Of a stretch of 64,000 bases of DNA, positions 6,827 to 15,537 are shown piece by piece. The notes under the pieces were generated by a model. It searched no databases. It worked only from the letters and a program-made list of their open reading frames with translations, and had not been told where the DNA came from. The number at the start of each line of letters is the position of its first letter. The first letter of the stretch is position 1. Source of the stretch: Gemmatimonas sp. (GTDB lineage: Bacteria; Gemmatimonadota; Gemmatimonadetes; Gemmatimonadales; Gemmatimonadaceae); contig NZ_JAPZSK010000009.1 in NCBI RefSeq assembly GCF_027531815.1, forward strand, positions 109,808 through 173,807. Reading direction: 5' to 3'. A program made the position numbers and the translations under genes.

Positions 6827-8122
6827 ATGCCGCCAACCCCGCCTCCCCGCCGTTGGACCATTCCGCTTGGGGCCGTGCTGGTGCACCTCGGCATCGGCTC
6901 CGTCTACGCCTGGAGCACGCTCAATCGCCCCATCACCGCGGCCATGCCCTCGCTGCCGTGGTGGGCGAGCCCGCCGTACACCACGTTCACCAGCGCGCTC
7001 GTGCTGCTGGGGCTGAGCGCCGCCACCTGGGGTCCGTGGGTCGAGCGCCGCGGCGCCCGAATTGCGGCGCGACTGGCGGCCCTCTGCTTCGCCTCCGGAC
7101 TTGCCGTGGGCGCCGTCGGGCTGCATCTGCAGCAGCCGCTGCTGCTTTTCCTGGGGCTTGGCATCCTGTGCGGCATGGGCTGCGGCATTGGGTACATCGC
7201 CCCCGTGAGTACGCTGGTGAAGTGGTTCCCCGACCGGCGTGGTATGGCCACGGGGTTCGCCATCATGGGCTTTGGCGGCGGGGCCTTCGTGGCCGGGTAC
7301 GCCAATGCCTTCCTCATCGAGCGCGTCGGCGTGGCCAACACGCTGTTCATACTCGGGGGCGTGTACCTGCTCGTCATGCTCGCGGGGGCCCAGCTGCTGC
7401 GCCCCGCTCCCATGCCCGATGCAGCCGGACCGGGCGCAGCCTCGGTGACTGGCGCGTTCGCGGCAGCTACGCACCCGCCCGCTGTCGCGGCGAGCCTGAC
7501 CCGGCGCGAAGCGCTGCGCACCCCACAGTTCGCGCTGCTCTGGGGCATGCTCTGCATCAACGTGACGGCGGGCATCGGCATTCTCGCGCAGGCGAGCCCC
7601 ATGATGCAGGACCTCTTCGGCCGCACGCCGGCGCAGGCTGCCGCCGTCGTGGCCATGATCAGCGTCTTCAATGCCGGCGGGCGCCTCTTCTGGAGCACCA
7701 TCTCCGACCGCATCGGGCGCCGCAACACCTACCTCGTCTTCTTCGGCGCGCAGCTGGGGCTCTTTCTCATCATCCCGCAACTCGCACGTACCGGGTCGTG
7801 GTGGCCCTTCCTCGTCTGCCTGCTCACCGTGTTCACCATGTACGGCGGAGGCTTCGCCACCATTCCGGCGTTTCTTGCCGACCTGTTCGGCACCGCGAAC
7901 GTGGGCGCCATTCACGGCGCCCTGCTCACCGCCTGGAGCGTGGCCGCCGTACTCGGCCCCGTCATCATTACCGAGCTGTCCGAGCGTGCCCGTGCCGCAC
8001 TCGCCCCCGGCATGTCGCGCGTGGCCATCTACGATCAACCGCTGCAGCTGCTGGCCGTCCTCCTGGGCGTGGGGCTGCTTCTCACGCTGCTGGTCAAGCC
8101 GCTGCGAGCCTCGCGTAGCTGA
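6827..8122 (+). CDS. MFS transporter, oxalate/formate antiporter (OxlT)-like
   Basis: A 431-residue major facilitator with about twelve hydrophobic segments. The first helix motif HLGIGSVYAWSTLNRPIT and the later GGRLFWSTISDRIGRRNTY loop (the family A-motif in the second half) and KWFPDRRGMATGFAIMGFGGGA are typical of the OxlT/YhjX subgroup that moves small carboxylates such as oxalate, formate or pyruvate. The substrate is not fixed by sequence. It is divergent from the PNPOx/YeeE unit, 65 bp apart, and followed by a 340-bp gap, so it is probably a single-gene unit. Confidence 0.85.
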   Translation: MPPTPPPRRWTIPLGAVLVHLGIGSVYAWSTLNRPITAAMPSLPWWASPPYTTFTSALVLLGLSAATWGPWVERRGARIAARLAALCFASGLAVGAVGLHLQQPLLLFLGLGILCGMGCGIGYIAPVSTLVKWFPDRRGMATGFAIMGFGGGAFVAGYANAFLIERVGVANTLFILGGVYLLVMLAGAQLLRPAPMPDAAGPGAASVTGAFAAATHPPAVAASLTRREALRTPQFALLWGMLCINVTAGIGILAQASPMMQDLFGRTPAQAAAVVAMISVFNAGGRLFWSTISDRIGRRNTYLVFFGAQLGLFLIIPQLARTGSWWPFLVCLLTVFTMYGGGFATIPAFLADLFGTANVGAIHGALLTAWSVAAVLGPVIITELSERARAALAPGMSRVAIYDQPLQLLAVLLGVGLLLTLLVKPLRASRS

Positions 8123-8462
8123 CGCGCCGGCCGCAACCATCTCGCTGGTGGCTCGAGAGACGAGCGCGACGCGCCATCACAGAGCGCACCGAGGCGGTGG
8201 AGGCCATGGAGAACCGCAACAAAGCACAGCCGCATTCGGCAGTTCTCCCTGGTATTCAGTGCACAGCCCGCTGCCCGATGGGTTCAGTCACCGCAAGGGT
8301 ACGCCGGCATGCAGGCTGTTCTCCTTACCCTCGACCACCTCGGTGAGCTCGGTGAGGGCGCGGTGACCCCGACCCCGACCCCGACCAAGACCCCGCCCCG
8401 CACGTCAGCGACAGCGTCGACGCGGTGCTACATTCGCCGTTCCCTTCCCCGCGAGTGTGTCT
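8123..8462. other. Intergenic stretch without a recognisable gene
   Basis: About 340 bp between the MFS gene and the next signal-peptide protein. It holds a short tandem CTCGGTGAG pair (8339-8356) and a run of four CCCGAC-type hexamers (about 8363-8392), but no credible ORF, hairpin terminator or RNA gene that I can recognise. The long frames through it are shadows or low complexity. Confidence 0.6.
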
Positions 8463-8927
8463 ATGCGTGCAGGCTCCTGGCTCATCGGTACCCTGCTGTG
8501 GCTTGGCGCCGCGTCCGCAGCGACGGCGCAGTCGGGCAATCCTCGCTTCGGTCGCTGGTTGCTCAAGAGTGACGCGCCGGCGCCGACCAGCAACATCATG
8601 ACCTACGAGCCCCACGGCGCGGGCGGGATGCGCGTCACCATTCAGGCGGTGAACACCAAGGGTGACACCACGCGCTGGTGGTACACCACCGACTTCGACG
8701 GACGCGACATGCCGGTGACCGGCAACGCCTCGCAAACGCACGCCGCCGTGCGCGCCCTCTCGCCGCTGGTGAACGAGATCGTGAACAAGAACAACGGGCG
8801 CGTCACGCAACGCCTCACCAACGTACTGTCGCCCGATCACAACACGATCGGCGTCATGTACATGCGCGAGGACGCCGAGGGGCGCACGACCGGCGTGACC
8901 TTCGCCACCTATCTCCGCATCCCCTGA
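8463..8927 (+). CDS. Small exported protein of unknown function
   Basis: A 154-residue protein with a signal peptide (residues 1-22, ending SAATAQ). The mature domain resembles secreted beta-rich proteins found near amidohydrolases: WLLKSDAPAPTSNIMTYEP, TRWWYTTDFDGRDMPVTGN and VTFATYLR. No catalytic motif or membrane helix is visible. The ATG at 8463 is preferred over an in-frame GTG two codons earlier because it directly begins the positively charged signal peptide (MRAGSW). It ends 14 nt before the amidohydrolase gene and is probably cotranscribed with it. Function unknown. Confidence 0.7.
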   Translation: MRAGSWLIGTLLWLGAASAATAQSGNPRFGRWLLKSDAPAPTSNIMTYEPHGAGGMRVTIQAVNTKGDTTRWWYTTDFDGRDMPVTGNASQTHAAVRALSPLVNEIVNKNNGRVTQRLTNVLSPDHNTIGVMYMREDAEGRTTGVTFATYLRIP

Positions 8928-8941
8928 TCGCGAGCACCGCC

Positions 8942-10546
8942 ATGCACACCGTCCGCATTGCTTCGCCTGCTCGTCCTGTGGTGTTCGCGCTGCTCATGGC
9001 GTTCGCGGCCTCGAGCCTGCGCCCCACCGCGGTGCAGGCGCAGGAGGCGCCCTATGATCTCGTGCTGCGCGGGGGTACGGTGGTGGACGGCACCGGTGCC
9101 TCGCCGCAACGCGCCGATGTGGCCATCCGCGGCGACCGCATCGTGCGGGTGGGCGCGCTCGGACGCACGCCCGCGCGCGCCGTGCTCGATGTGCAAGGGC
9201 GCATGGTGGCCCCCGGCTTCATCAACGTGCACAGCCACGCCGACGTGCGCGCCCTCGGCAGTGCCGCGAACCTGCTGACGCAGGGGGTCACCACCGTGCT
9301 GCTCAACGCCGACGGTGGCGGGGCGGTGGACCTCGAGACCCAACTCACCAGCATTCAGAACAACACACCGGCGCTCAATGTGGCCATCAGCGTGCCGTTC
9401 AACAGCATCTGGAGCACCGTCGTGGGGCTGCGTGACGTGCGCCCGACCGACGCGCAGATCGAACGCATGCAGCGGCTCGTGGTGGCGGGACTCGGCGCCG
9501 GCGGCTTCGGCATCTCGGCCGGACTGGATTACAAGCCGGCGTACTTCGCCACGCGCGATGAGGTCGTTCGCGTCGTGTCCGTAGCGCAATCACGTGGCAC
9601 CTTCTTCACCAACCACGATCGTATCACCCCGGAGAGCGGATTCAGCTCGATCGTGGGGATGCAGGAGACCATGGCCATCGGTTTTGCCACGGGTATGGTT
9701 CCCGTGTTCACGCACATGAAGCTGCAGGGGCGTGAACAGGGGCGGGCGGCGCGCATGCTCGACACCATGCGCACGGAAACCCGCGCCGGGCGTTGGGTGG
9801 CCGCCGACGTATATCCGTACCTGTCGGGACAAACGATGCTGGCGGCGCTGATCATTCCGGGGTGGGCGCAGGACGGTGGCGTGACCGCCATGCGCGAGCG
9901 CTTCCGCGATTCCACGCTGCGCGCCCGCATCATGCGGGAGGCCGACGAAGCCATCGCGGCACGCTTCACCGGTGCGGCCGGCATCCTGTTGAATGACGAC
10001 GGCACCACGCTGCAGCAGGTCATGGATCGCGAGCGTATTGCCTCCGCCGGTGAAGCCGTGGTGCGCGTGCTCGAGACGCGCATGCCCAGCGCCATCCTGG
10101 GGTTCGGCGCCGAAGCCGACCTCGTACGGCTCATCGCCGACCCCGACGTCGCGATTGCCTGCGACTGTGACGCGGCTCTGCCGGCCGGCGTGTCTCACCC
10201 CCGCTACTTCGGCACCTTCCCGCGTGTCCTCGGCCGCTACGTGCGCGAACAGCGTGTGCTCAGCTGGACAGCGGCCGTGCGCAAGATGACGTGGCTGCCG
10301 GCATCGCTCATGGGGCTGCCGGACCGTGGGCGCGTGGCCGAAGGCATGCACGCCGACCTCGTGGTCTTCGACAGCACCACGGTCGTGGATCACGCGACCT
10401 TTGCCAACCCCACGGCGCCCTCGACGGGGATCGTGCACGTGGTCGTGAACGGCGCGCTCGCCGTACGTGATGGCGCCGTCACCGGCACCCGAGCTGGGCG
10501 CGCCCTGCGGCGCGCCCCCGACATGGTCAGCCGGCGTCCGCGATAA
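8942..10546 (+). CDS. Exported amidohydrolase (N-acyl-D-amino-acid deacylase / dihydroorotase-like)
   Basis: A 534-residue metal-dependent amidohydrolase with a signal peptide (MHTVRIASPARPVVFALLMA, cleavage near VQAQE). The N-terminal strand LVLRGGTVVDGTG, the metal motif GFINVHSHAD (HxH) near residues 93-102, a probable bridging region around KPAYFATRDE and the late LPDRGRVAEGMHADLVVFD are those of the D-aminoacylase group. These enzymes release amino acids from N-acyl-D-amino acids or dipeptide-like substrates; periplasmic location is inferred from the leader. The frame is open 88 codons upstream but that part overlaps the preceding gene. The 3-prime end overlaps the convergent gene by 20 nt. 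Confidence 0.85.
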   Translation: MHTVRIASPARPVVFALLMAFAASSLRPTAVQAQEAPYDLVLRGGTVVDGTGASPQRADVAIRGDRIVRVGALGRTPARAVLDVQGRMVAPGFINVHSHADVRALGSAANLLTQGVTTVLLNADGGGAVDLETQLTSIQNNTPALNVAISVPFNSIWSTVVGLRDVRPTDAQIERMQRLVVAGLGAGGFGISAGLDYKPAYFATRDEVVRVVSVAQSRGTFFTNHDRITPESGFSSIVGMQETMAIGFATGMVPVFTHMKLQGREQGRAARMLDTMRTETRAGRWVAADVYPYLSGQTMLAALIIPGWAQDGGVTAMRERFRDSTLRARIMREADEAIAARFTGAAGILLNDDGTTLQQVMDRERIASAGEAVVRVLETRMPSAILGFGAEADLVRLIADPDVAIACDCDAALPAGVSHPRYFGTFPRVLGRYVREQRVLSWTAAVRKMTWLPASLMGLPDRGRVAEGMHADLVVFDSTTVVDHATFANPTAPSTGIVHVVVNGALAVRDGAVTGTRAGRALRRAPDMVSRRPR

Positions 10547-10916
10547 AGGTTTCGCGCACGATCTCCCACCCCATCGCCCCCAGCGACCACTCGGCCGTGT
10601 AGCGCCCCGTCTGCTCGTGGGCGCGCCCCTTCTGGCGCCAGCGTCCTACCCAGTGTCCCACTTCGTGGGCAACACCAGCGGCCAGATCGACCGTGACCTG
10701 TTCCGGCGTGCGCACGTAGCCGCCAAAGCCGGGTGCCCGCATTTGCGCATCCCACGCATCGAAATTGGCCGCGCGCCCCTTGAGTACACTGCCCCCCGCC
10801 GCGGCCACCTCCACGGACTCGCTCATGAAGCTGGTCACGTAGTGCGCGTCGAGTGACGCGATGGCAGCGTTGGACTGCTTGCGCAGGGCCCGGATGTCGG
10901 CGGCGTGATCTCGCAT
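10527..10916 (-). CDS. SnoaL/NTF2-like (DUF4440-type) small protein
   Basis: A 129-residue cone-shaped alpha+beta domain of the NTF2-like superfamily: an N-terminal helix (DIRALRKQSNAAIASLDAHYV), the segment GSVLKGRAANFDAWDAQM and the end WSLGAMGWEIVRETFIADAG are arranged as in SnoaL/DUF4440 proteins. The family covers ketosteroid-isomerase-like enzymes and binding proteins; no catalytic residue can be assigned with confidence. The start at 10916 is the first Met that gives the usual N-terminal helix; a longer frame to 11006 adds unrelated residues. It converges with the amidohydrolase gene with overlapping ends. Confidence 0.7.
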   Translation of the reverse strand: MRDHAADIRALRKQSNAAIASLDAHYVTSFMSESVEVAAAGGSVLKGRAANFDAWDAQMRAPGFGGYVRTPEQVTVDLAAGVAHEVGHWVGRWRQKGRAHEQTGRYTAEWSLGAMGWEIVRETFIADAG

Positions 10917-11034
10917 GGGTGCAATATGCCTGCGCCACGGGAGGCATGGCAGCGGAGAGATGACGGCGAAACCCGCACGGTGGCCAAGGGATTCTCCGCT
11001 GGCCATGTCGAGGCGTCCATCGGATCATGACGGC

Positions 11035-11667
11035 ATGAGTCCACTGCGTATCGTCGGCGTTCGCGTGTTCACGCTGCTGCTCGCTGTCCCCCACGCCATC
11101 ATGGCGCAAGCGTCGGGCGGTCCCCAACCACCGACCAGGGCGGCCATTGTCGGCGGTATCGGCTTCACCATCATGCATCTCCCGGCGTTCACGTACACGC
11201 GGGGATCGGCACGTGAGCCTGCGGTCGAGCCGGCCCAGGAGGGGGGTGGCCCGTCGCTGGCCGTCGGACTCGAGGTGCTGCGTGGCCGACTCATCGCGGG
11301 CGGGCGCTACCAGTTCGTGGTGGAGCCCCTCACCGACAACTGGGCCGCGCACGTGGTCGCCGTGTACGCCGGCGTGGCGCGCCGGCGGCCGCGCTCGCAG
11401 CTCAGCGTCGCGATGGGGCCCACGCTGGTTCACCGGGAGCAGGTCACCCGACAGTTTGCCGCGAACGCCTGCTTCTACAGCGGGTGCCTGGATGACACGC
11501 GCGCGAACCGGGATGGTGGCACTCTGACCACGCTGGGCCTGGTGGCGACGGGATCCGCCGAGCGTCGCCTTGGGCGCCATGTCGGTATCGGCCTCGAAGG
11601 CTTCGCCGCCATTGGCCGGCAGCGCTATGCCGGCCTCCAGGCCCGGCTGTCTCTCGGATCGCGCTGA
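11035..11667 (+). CDS. Exported beta-rich protein, probable outer-membrane or surface protein
   Basis: A 210-residue protein with a signal peptide (about 1-24, MSPLRIVGVRVFTLLLAVPH, cleavage near IMAQA). The rest alternates short hydrophobic/polar strands (VVAVYAGVARRRPRSQLSVAMG, GIGLEGFAAIGRQRYAG, LQARLSLGSR), like small outer-membrane beta-barrels. The pair of cysteines in NACFYSGCLDD may form a disulfide. No named family recognised. A short array of near-identical 12-nt units (GTGCGAGTGCCG type) follows at 11677-11718. Confidence 0.6.
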   Translation: MSPLRIVGVRVFTLLLAVPHAIMAQASGGPQPPTRAAIVGGIGFTIMHLPAFTYTRGSAREPAVEPAQEGGGPSLAVGLEVLRGRLIAGGRYQFVVEPLTDNWAAHVVAVYAGVARRRPRSQLSVAMGPTLVHREQVTRQFAANACFYSGCLDDTRANRDGGTLTTLGLVATGSAERRLGRHVGIGLEGFAAIGRQRYAGLQARLSLGSR

Positions 11668-11676
11668 ACGATCGCC

Positions 11677-11718
11677 GCGTGCGAGTGCCGCGTGCGAGTG
11701 CCGCGTGCGAGCGCCGCC
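11677..11718. repeat. Short tandem repeat, 12-nt unit
   Basis: About three copies of a CGCGTGCGAGTGC-like unit directly after the stop of the beta-rich protein gene. The units are nearly identical, pointing to recent slippage. No function visible. Confidence 0.7.
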
Positions 11719-11768
11719 GCGGAACGGCCAGCGGCCTCTGCGCCTCCCCTCCTCCGCGTCTCCCAAGC

Positions 11769-14084
11769 TCAGCCGCCCGTCCCGAACTGCCGCGTGAACT
11801 TCACGAACAGGCTGCGCTGCTGCGGGCGTACCCAGTCGAAGAACCCGGTGGCTTCACGTCCATCGTTGAGCACCACGAACAGCCCGGTTCCCGCGGTGTT
11901 GAGCCAGCCGAAGCGTACGTTGGCCGACCAGATCCGCTGCTGGTTGTTGTACTGCGTGAGCGTCTGCACGAAGATGCGCGGCGTGAAGAAATAGTTGAGC
12001 CGCACCGCCTGCAGCGTGCGCTTGAAGTTCCCCTCTGGCAGCCGCACGTCGTTGTGATCGATGGTGAGCGACCCTGAGAACGTCGCGCCGCGGCGCACGG
12101 TGAGCGTGCCGCTACCGCCGTTGCGCGTCCCCGTCCAGAATTGCCCGAAGTCGAAGCGGCCCGTGGCCGTGATGTTCTCGCTGGGGTCGGTGGTGTAGTC
12201 GAAGCCGAGCGTACCCCACTGATACTGGCCCGGCTGCAGAACCACGCCCGGCGCAATCTCGAAGGGCACCCGGATCCCCTCCTGCGAGATGTTCCACTCC
12301 GGACCGAAGCGCGAGCTGTTGGCGAACTCGATTTCGGTCACGTCGATGTGCCAGTAGCCCGTCTGGCGGAACCCGTCTTCAATGTCGTAGAAGCCGCGAT
12401 AGCTCACATGCGGATTCCACTGGCGGAACCACCCCCACTCGGGCTTGCGCACGAGGTACATGGCCGTGGCGTCGAAGGTGCGATACCCCGCGGGCCGGCT
12501 CATGAAGCCCACCTCGGGGTTGAAGTCCTCGCCGATCTGTGCCACACGCGCGTTGGCGTTGAACACGTTGGTGGCGAACGCCACGCGCCCGCTGTAGGCG
12601 AAGTCGTCGCCCGTTCGACCGGGCGTGGTCGTCTTCGCCGCCCAGAGATCGCTCGTCCACTTCTGTCCCACACCAAGACGCCCGTCGATGGCAAAGGTGC
12701 GGTTCACATCGCCCGCATCTTCGGTGGAGAGACGCTGCACCGCCATGACACCGAAACGCGACCGCGCCCCCACTTCGCGCACGGCACGCGCCACCGAGAA
12801 CGACTGACCGGGCGAACCCTGCTCAGGAGAGTCCGTCACCATCTGCAGCAGCCCCACCGTGGTGCTCCCCACGCGCCCCGACAACCGGCCACCACCGAGA
12901 ATGGGTTGCGGCGTGCCATTGTCGGAAATGCCGATGCGGCGCGTGAAGAAGAGGTCCACGGCCTGCGGCGTACCCGCCGAGAACACACCGGCGTTCTCGA
13001 GGAAAAACGGGCGCTTTTCGGGGAAGAAGATGGGGAACCGGGTAAGGTTCACGCGCTGGTCATCCACCTCCACCTGCGCGAAGTCCGTGTTCACGGTGAG
13101 GTCGAGCGTGAGTGCGGGCGTGACGCCGTACTTGATTTCGCCGCCGATTTCCGTGGGCGTGGTGGAGGACTTGACCCCGCGGGTCCAGTTCTGCTGGCTC
13201 GAGCTGAGCACGTACGGCGTGACCGTCTGGATGCGGCGCACCGGCGGCTGCAGCTGCGCCAGGTTTCCGGCCAGCGAGAGGCGGTACAGGTTGAACTGCC
13301 GCGGAATGAACGCCCAGTACAGCTCCTCGTTCTTGCGGCGGATCATGCGCGACACGTTGAGCCCCCACGTCTGCTCCCCATCCGCTGACTGGTAGCGGAT
13401 GGTGGAGAAGGGGATGCGGAACTCCGCCGTCCACCCCAACGAGTCGATGTTGGTGGCCACCGTCCAGCTGGCGTCCCAGTTCACGTTGAAGCCGCCCATG
13501 GCGCCGCCCTGCATGCGGTTCTGCCCGGGCACATTGGCGCCGCCCCCTTCCCCTTCGCGAATCACCTGCCCGTCGTACTCGATGCCGGCCGGCGTGGTCC
13601 CGAACACGAACCCGTTCTGGTGGTCGTGATAGGTGTCGAAGATGAACGCCACGTAATCACTGTTGGCCAGCGTGACGTCGCGGATCTTCTCGCCGGGGAT
13701 GATGAGTGACGGTTCCCGGTCGTAGAGGCGCGCACCGATGTACAGGTTCTTGCCGTCACTCGCAAAGCGCACTTCGGTGCGTTCCGATGCGGGCACCCCT
13801 TCGTTGAGCTCACGCTGTACGAACTCGGTGACCGGGGTGCCGCGCTGCCAGAGCCCCTCGGTGAGCTTGCCGTCGATCTCGGGCGCCTCCCCGTCCAGCT
13901 TGATGATGTTCACCGTGGGACGCGGCTTGGCGCGCGCCGCGCGGGCAAACGAGTCGGCCACGACGGCATCCAGCTTCATCCCGCCAGCGGGCGGGGTGGG
14001 CTGAGCGCCCAGCTGGTGGGGGGCAAGGCACACGGCAAGCGCGAGGCTCGCCGCACGGGCGACGCGGCTGGGAAACGACGGCAT
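11769..14084 (-). CDS. DUF5916 protein with CBM9-like N-terminal domain
   Basis: A 771-residue exported protein. A signal peptide (MPSFPSRVARAASLALAVCL, cleavage near LGAQP) is followed by a CBM9-like sugar-binding-type domain at about 60-260 (KLDGEAPEIDGKLTEGLW, EVRFASDGKNLYIGARLYD) and then a long DUF5916 region with many amphipathic strands (PFFLENAGVFS, FFTRRIG) that looks like an outer-membrane beta-barrel and ends in strands such as YFFTPRIFVQTLTQYNNQ. The family is common in Bacteroidota and Gemmatimonadota; no substrate is established as far as I know. The start before the signal peptide is preferred to one 19 codons upstream. No neighbours in the same unit. Confidence 0.8.
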   Translation of the reverse strand: MPSFPSRVARAASLALAVCLAPHQLGAQPTPPAGGMKLDAVVADSFARAARAKPRPTVNIIKLDGEAPEIDGKLTEGLWQRGTPVTEFVQRELNEGVPASERTEVRFASDGKNLYIGARLYDREPSLIIPGEKIRDVTLANSDYVAFIFDTYHDHQNGFVFGTTPAGIEYDGQVIREGEGGGANVPGQNRMQGGAMGGFNVNWDASWTVATNIDSLGWTAEFRIPFSTIRYQSADGEQTWGLNVSRMIRRKNEELYWAFIPRQFNLYRLSLAGNLAQLQPPVRRIQTVTPYVLSSSQQNWTRGVKSSTTPTEIGGEIKYGVTPALTLDLTVNTDFAQVEVDDQRVNLTRFPIFFPEKRPFFLENAGVFSAGTPQAVDLFFTRRIGISDNGTPQPILGGGRLSGRVGSTTVGLLQMVTDSPEQGSPGQSFSVARAVREVGARSRFGVMAVQRLSTEDAGDVNRTFAIDGRLGVGQKWTSDLWAAKTTTPGRTGDDFAYSGRVAFATNVFNANARVAQIGEDFNPEVGFMSRPAGYRTFDATAMYLVRKPEWGWFRQWNPHVSYRGFYDIEDGFRQTGYWHIDVTEIEFANSSRFGPEWNISQEGIRVPFEIAPGVVLQPGQYQWGTLGFDYTTDPSENITATGRFDFGQFWTGTRNGGSGTLTVRRGATFSGSLTIDHNDVRLPEGNFKRTLQAVRLNYFFTPRIFVQTLTQYNNQQRIWSANVRFGWLNTAGTGLFVVLNDGREATGFFDWVRPQQRSLFVKFTRQFGTGG

Positions 14085-14213
14085 GAGGCGCGGAGGGAGG
14101 AGGGAGTCGAGGACTCCCAAAATACGCCGCGCTCCGGCCAACCGTTCGGATCTGGTCGGTCCGCGGGTGCTGGTGACTGGACAAGCCGCTCCACAGGCTA
14201 CCCATTCACGACC

Positions 14214-15527
14214 ATGGCTCTCGACCCGAATTCCCGCCGCCAGTTTCTGGCGTTTCTCGCCGGCAGCCCGCTGCTCGCCGCCGCCGGCCTCGATGCCGAT
14301 TGGCTGGCCTCACAGAGTCCACACCGGCGGGGCGACACCCTGCTGCACGCGGCCGATGAACTGGCGCGGTATGGCACACACCCCGTCCTGCACCAGGCGC
14401 AACCGCCGCTCATCGCGAAAGCCGCCGACGCGCTCAACGTGTTCGACTTCGAACCCGTGGCGAAGCAGAACATCCCGGTCGCGCACTGGGGCTACCTGAT
14501 GACCGGCACGGACGACGACGCGACCATCGCCGCCAACCGCGCCGGCTTCGACCGCTGGGTGCTCAAGCCGAGGCGACTGATCGACGTGAGCAAGGTGGAT
14601 ACCCACCTGTCCATCTTCGGCTCGCGCTACGCGTCACCCATCGTGGTGAATCCGCTTGGCAGTCAGAAGGGATTCCACAAGGACGGGGAAGTGGCCACCG
14701 CGAAAGCGGCCAGGGCGCGCGATCACCTGATGGTGCTCTCCACCGTCGCCACGACGAGTATCGAGGACACCATTGCGGCCCGCGGCGGCCCGGTGTGGTT
14801 CCAGCTGTATCACCAGTCGGACTGGTCCATCACCAAGCAGATGGTGAAGCGGGTGGAACGGGCCGGCGCGCCGGCCATCGCGTTCACCGTGGATCTGCTC
14901 GGCGGCAGCAATCGGGAAACGATGATCCGCGAGGCGCGCCGCGACACGCGCGACTGCATCAAGTGCCATCTGGGCGGCGCGCCACTTCCCGGCGTGAGCG
15001 GGCGTGTGGACGATCGCGATAATCGTCGCAAGCCCAATCTCGTGGGCTACGAGAAGCTGCCGCCGCAGCTCGAGAAGGGCACGCCCACCTGGGAGTTCGT
15101 CGATCGCCTCAAGCAATCCACCGGCATGAAGGTGCTGCTCAAGGGCATCGTCACCGAGGAGGACGCGGCACTCGCCATCGAACATGGAGTGGATGGCCTG
15201 TTCGTGTCGAACCACGGTGGGCGCGCCGAGAACTCGCGTCGCGCCACCATCGTGTCGCTGCCGGAGGTGCTCAAGGGCACCGGCGGCCGCATCCCGGTGA
15301 TCTGCGACGGCGGCTTCCGCCGCGGCACCGATGTGTTCAAGGCGCTGGCGCTCGGCGCCACCGCGGCCGGCATCGGTCGCCCGTACATCTGGGGGCTGGG
15401 CGCGTTCGGCCAGGAAGGGGTGGAAGCCGTGCTCGCGATCATGCACAAGGAGTTCGAGCTGACGATGAAGCAGAGCGGGGTGACTGCGTTGTCGCAGATC
15501 GCACTCCGGCACATCGCACCGGCGTGA
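14214..15527 (+). CDS. FMN-dependent alpha-hydroxy-acid dehydrogenase/oxidase with Tat-type leader
   Basis: A 437-residue flavoenzyme of the lactate dehydrogenase/glycolate oxidase family, which oxidises L-2-hydroxy acids using FMN. Seen motifs: SPIVVNPLGSQKGFHKDGE, ARARDHLMVLSTVATTSIED, the FMN-phosphate and active-site segment GLFVSNHGGRAENSR (His-Gly-Gly-Arg near residues 337-340, holding the catalytic His) and VICDGGFRRGTDVFKALALGA. An N-terminal NSRRQFLAFLAG is a good twin-arginine signal, unusual since most family members are cytosolic. The mature portion therefore probably works in the periplasm or at the membrane with a quinone or other acceptor. The ATG at 14214 puts the Tat motif at residue 8. 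It converges with the kynurenine operon, 10 nt apart. Confidence 0.85.
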   Translation: MALDPNSRRQFLAFLAGSPLLAAAGLDADWLASQSPHRRGDTLLHAADELARYGTHPVLHQAQPPLIAKAADALNVFDFEPVAKQNIPVAHWGYLMTGTDDDATIAANRAGFDRWVLKPRRLIDVSKVDTHLSIFGSRYASPIVVNPLGSQKGFHKDGEVATAKAARARDHLMVLSTVATTSIEDTIAARGGPVWFQLYHQSDWSITKQMVKRVERAGAPAIAFTVDLLGGSNRETMIREARRDTRDCIKCHLGGAPLPGVSGRVDDRDNRRKPNLVGYEKLPPQLEKGTPTWEFVDRLKQSTGMKVLLKGIVTEEDAALAIEHGVDGLFVSNHGGRAENSRRATIVSLPEVLKGTGGRIPVICDGGFRRGTDVFKALALGATAAGIGRPYIWGLGAFGQEGVEAVLAIMHKEFELTMKQSGVTALSQIALRHIAPA

Positions 15528-15537
15528 CAACGCGACG

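Noticed and set aside
8339..8392. CTCGGTGAG and CCCGAC short repeats before the exported small protein
   Set aside because: Too short and degenerate to assign a function; no hairpin or ORF associated.
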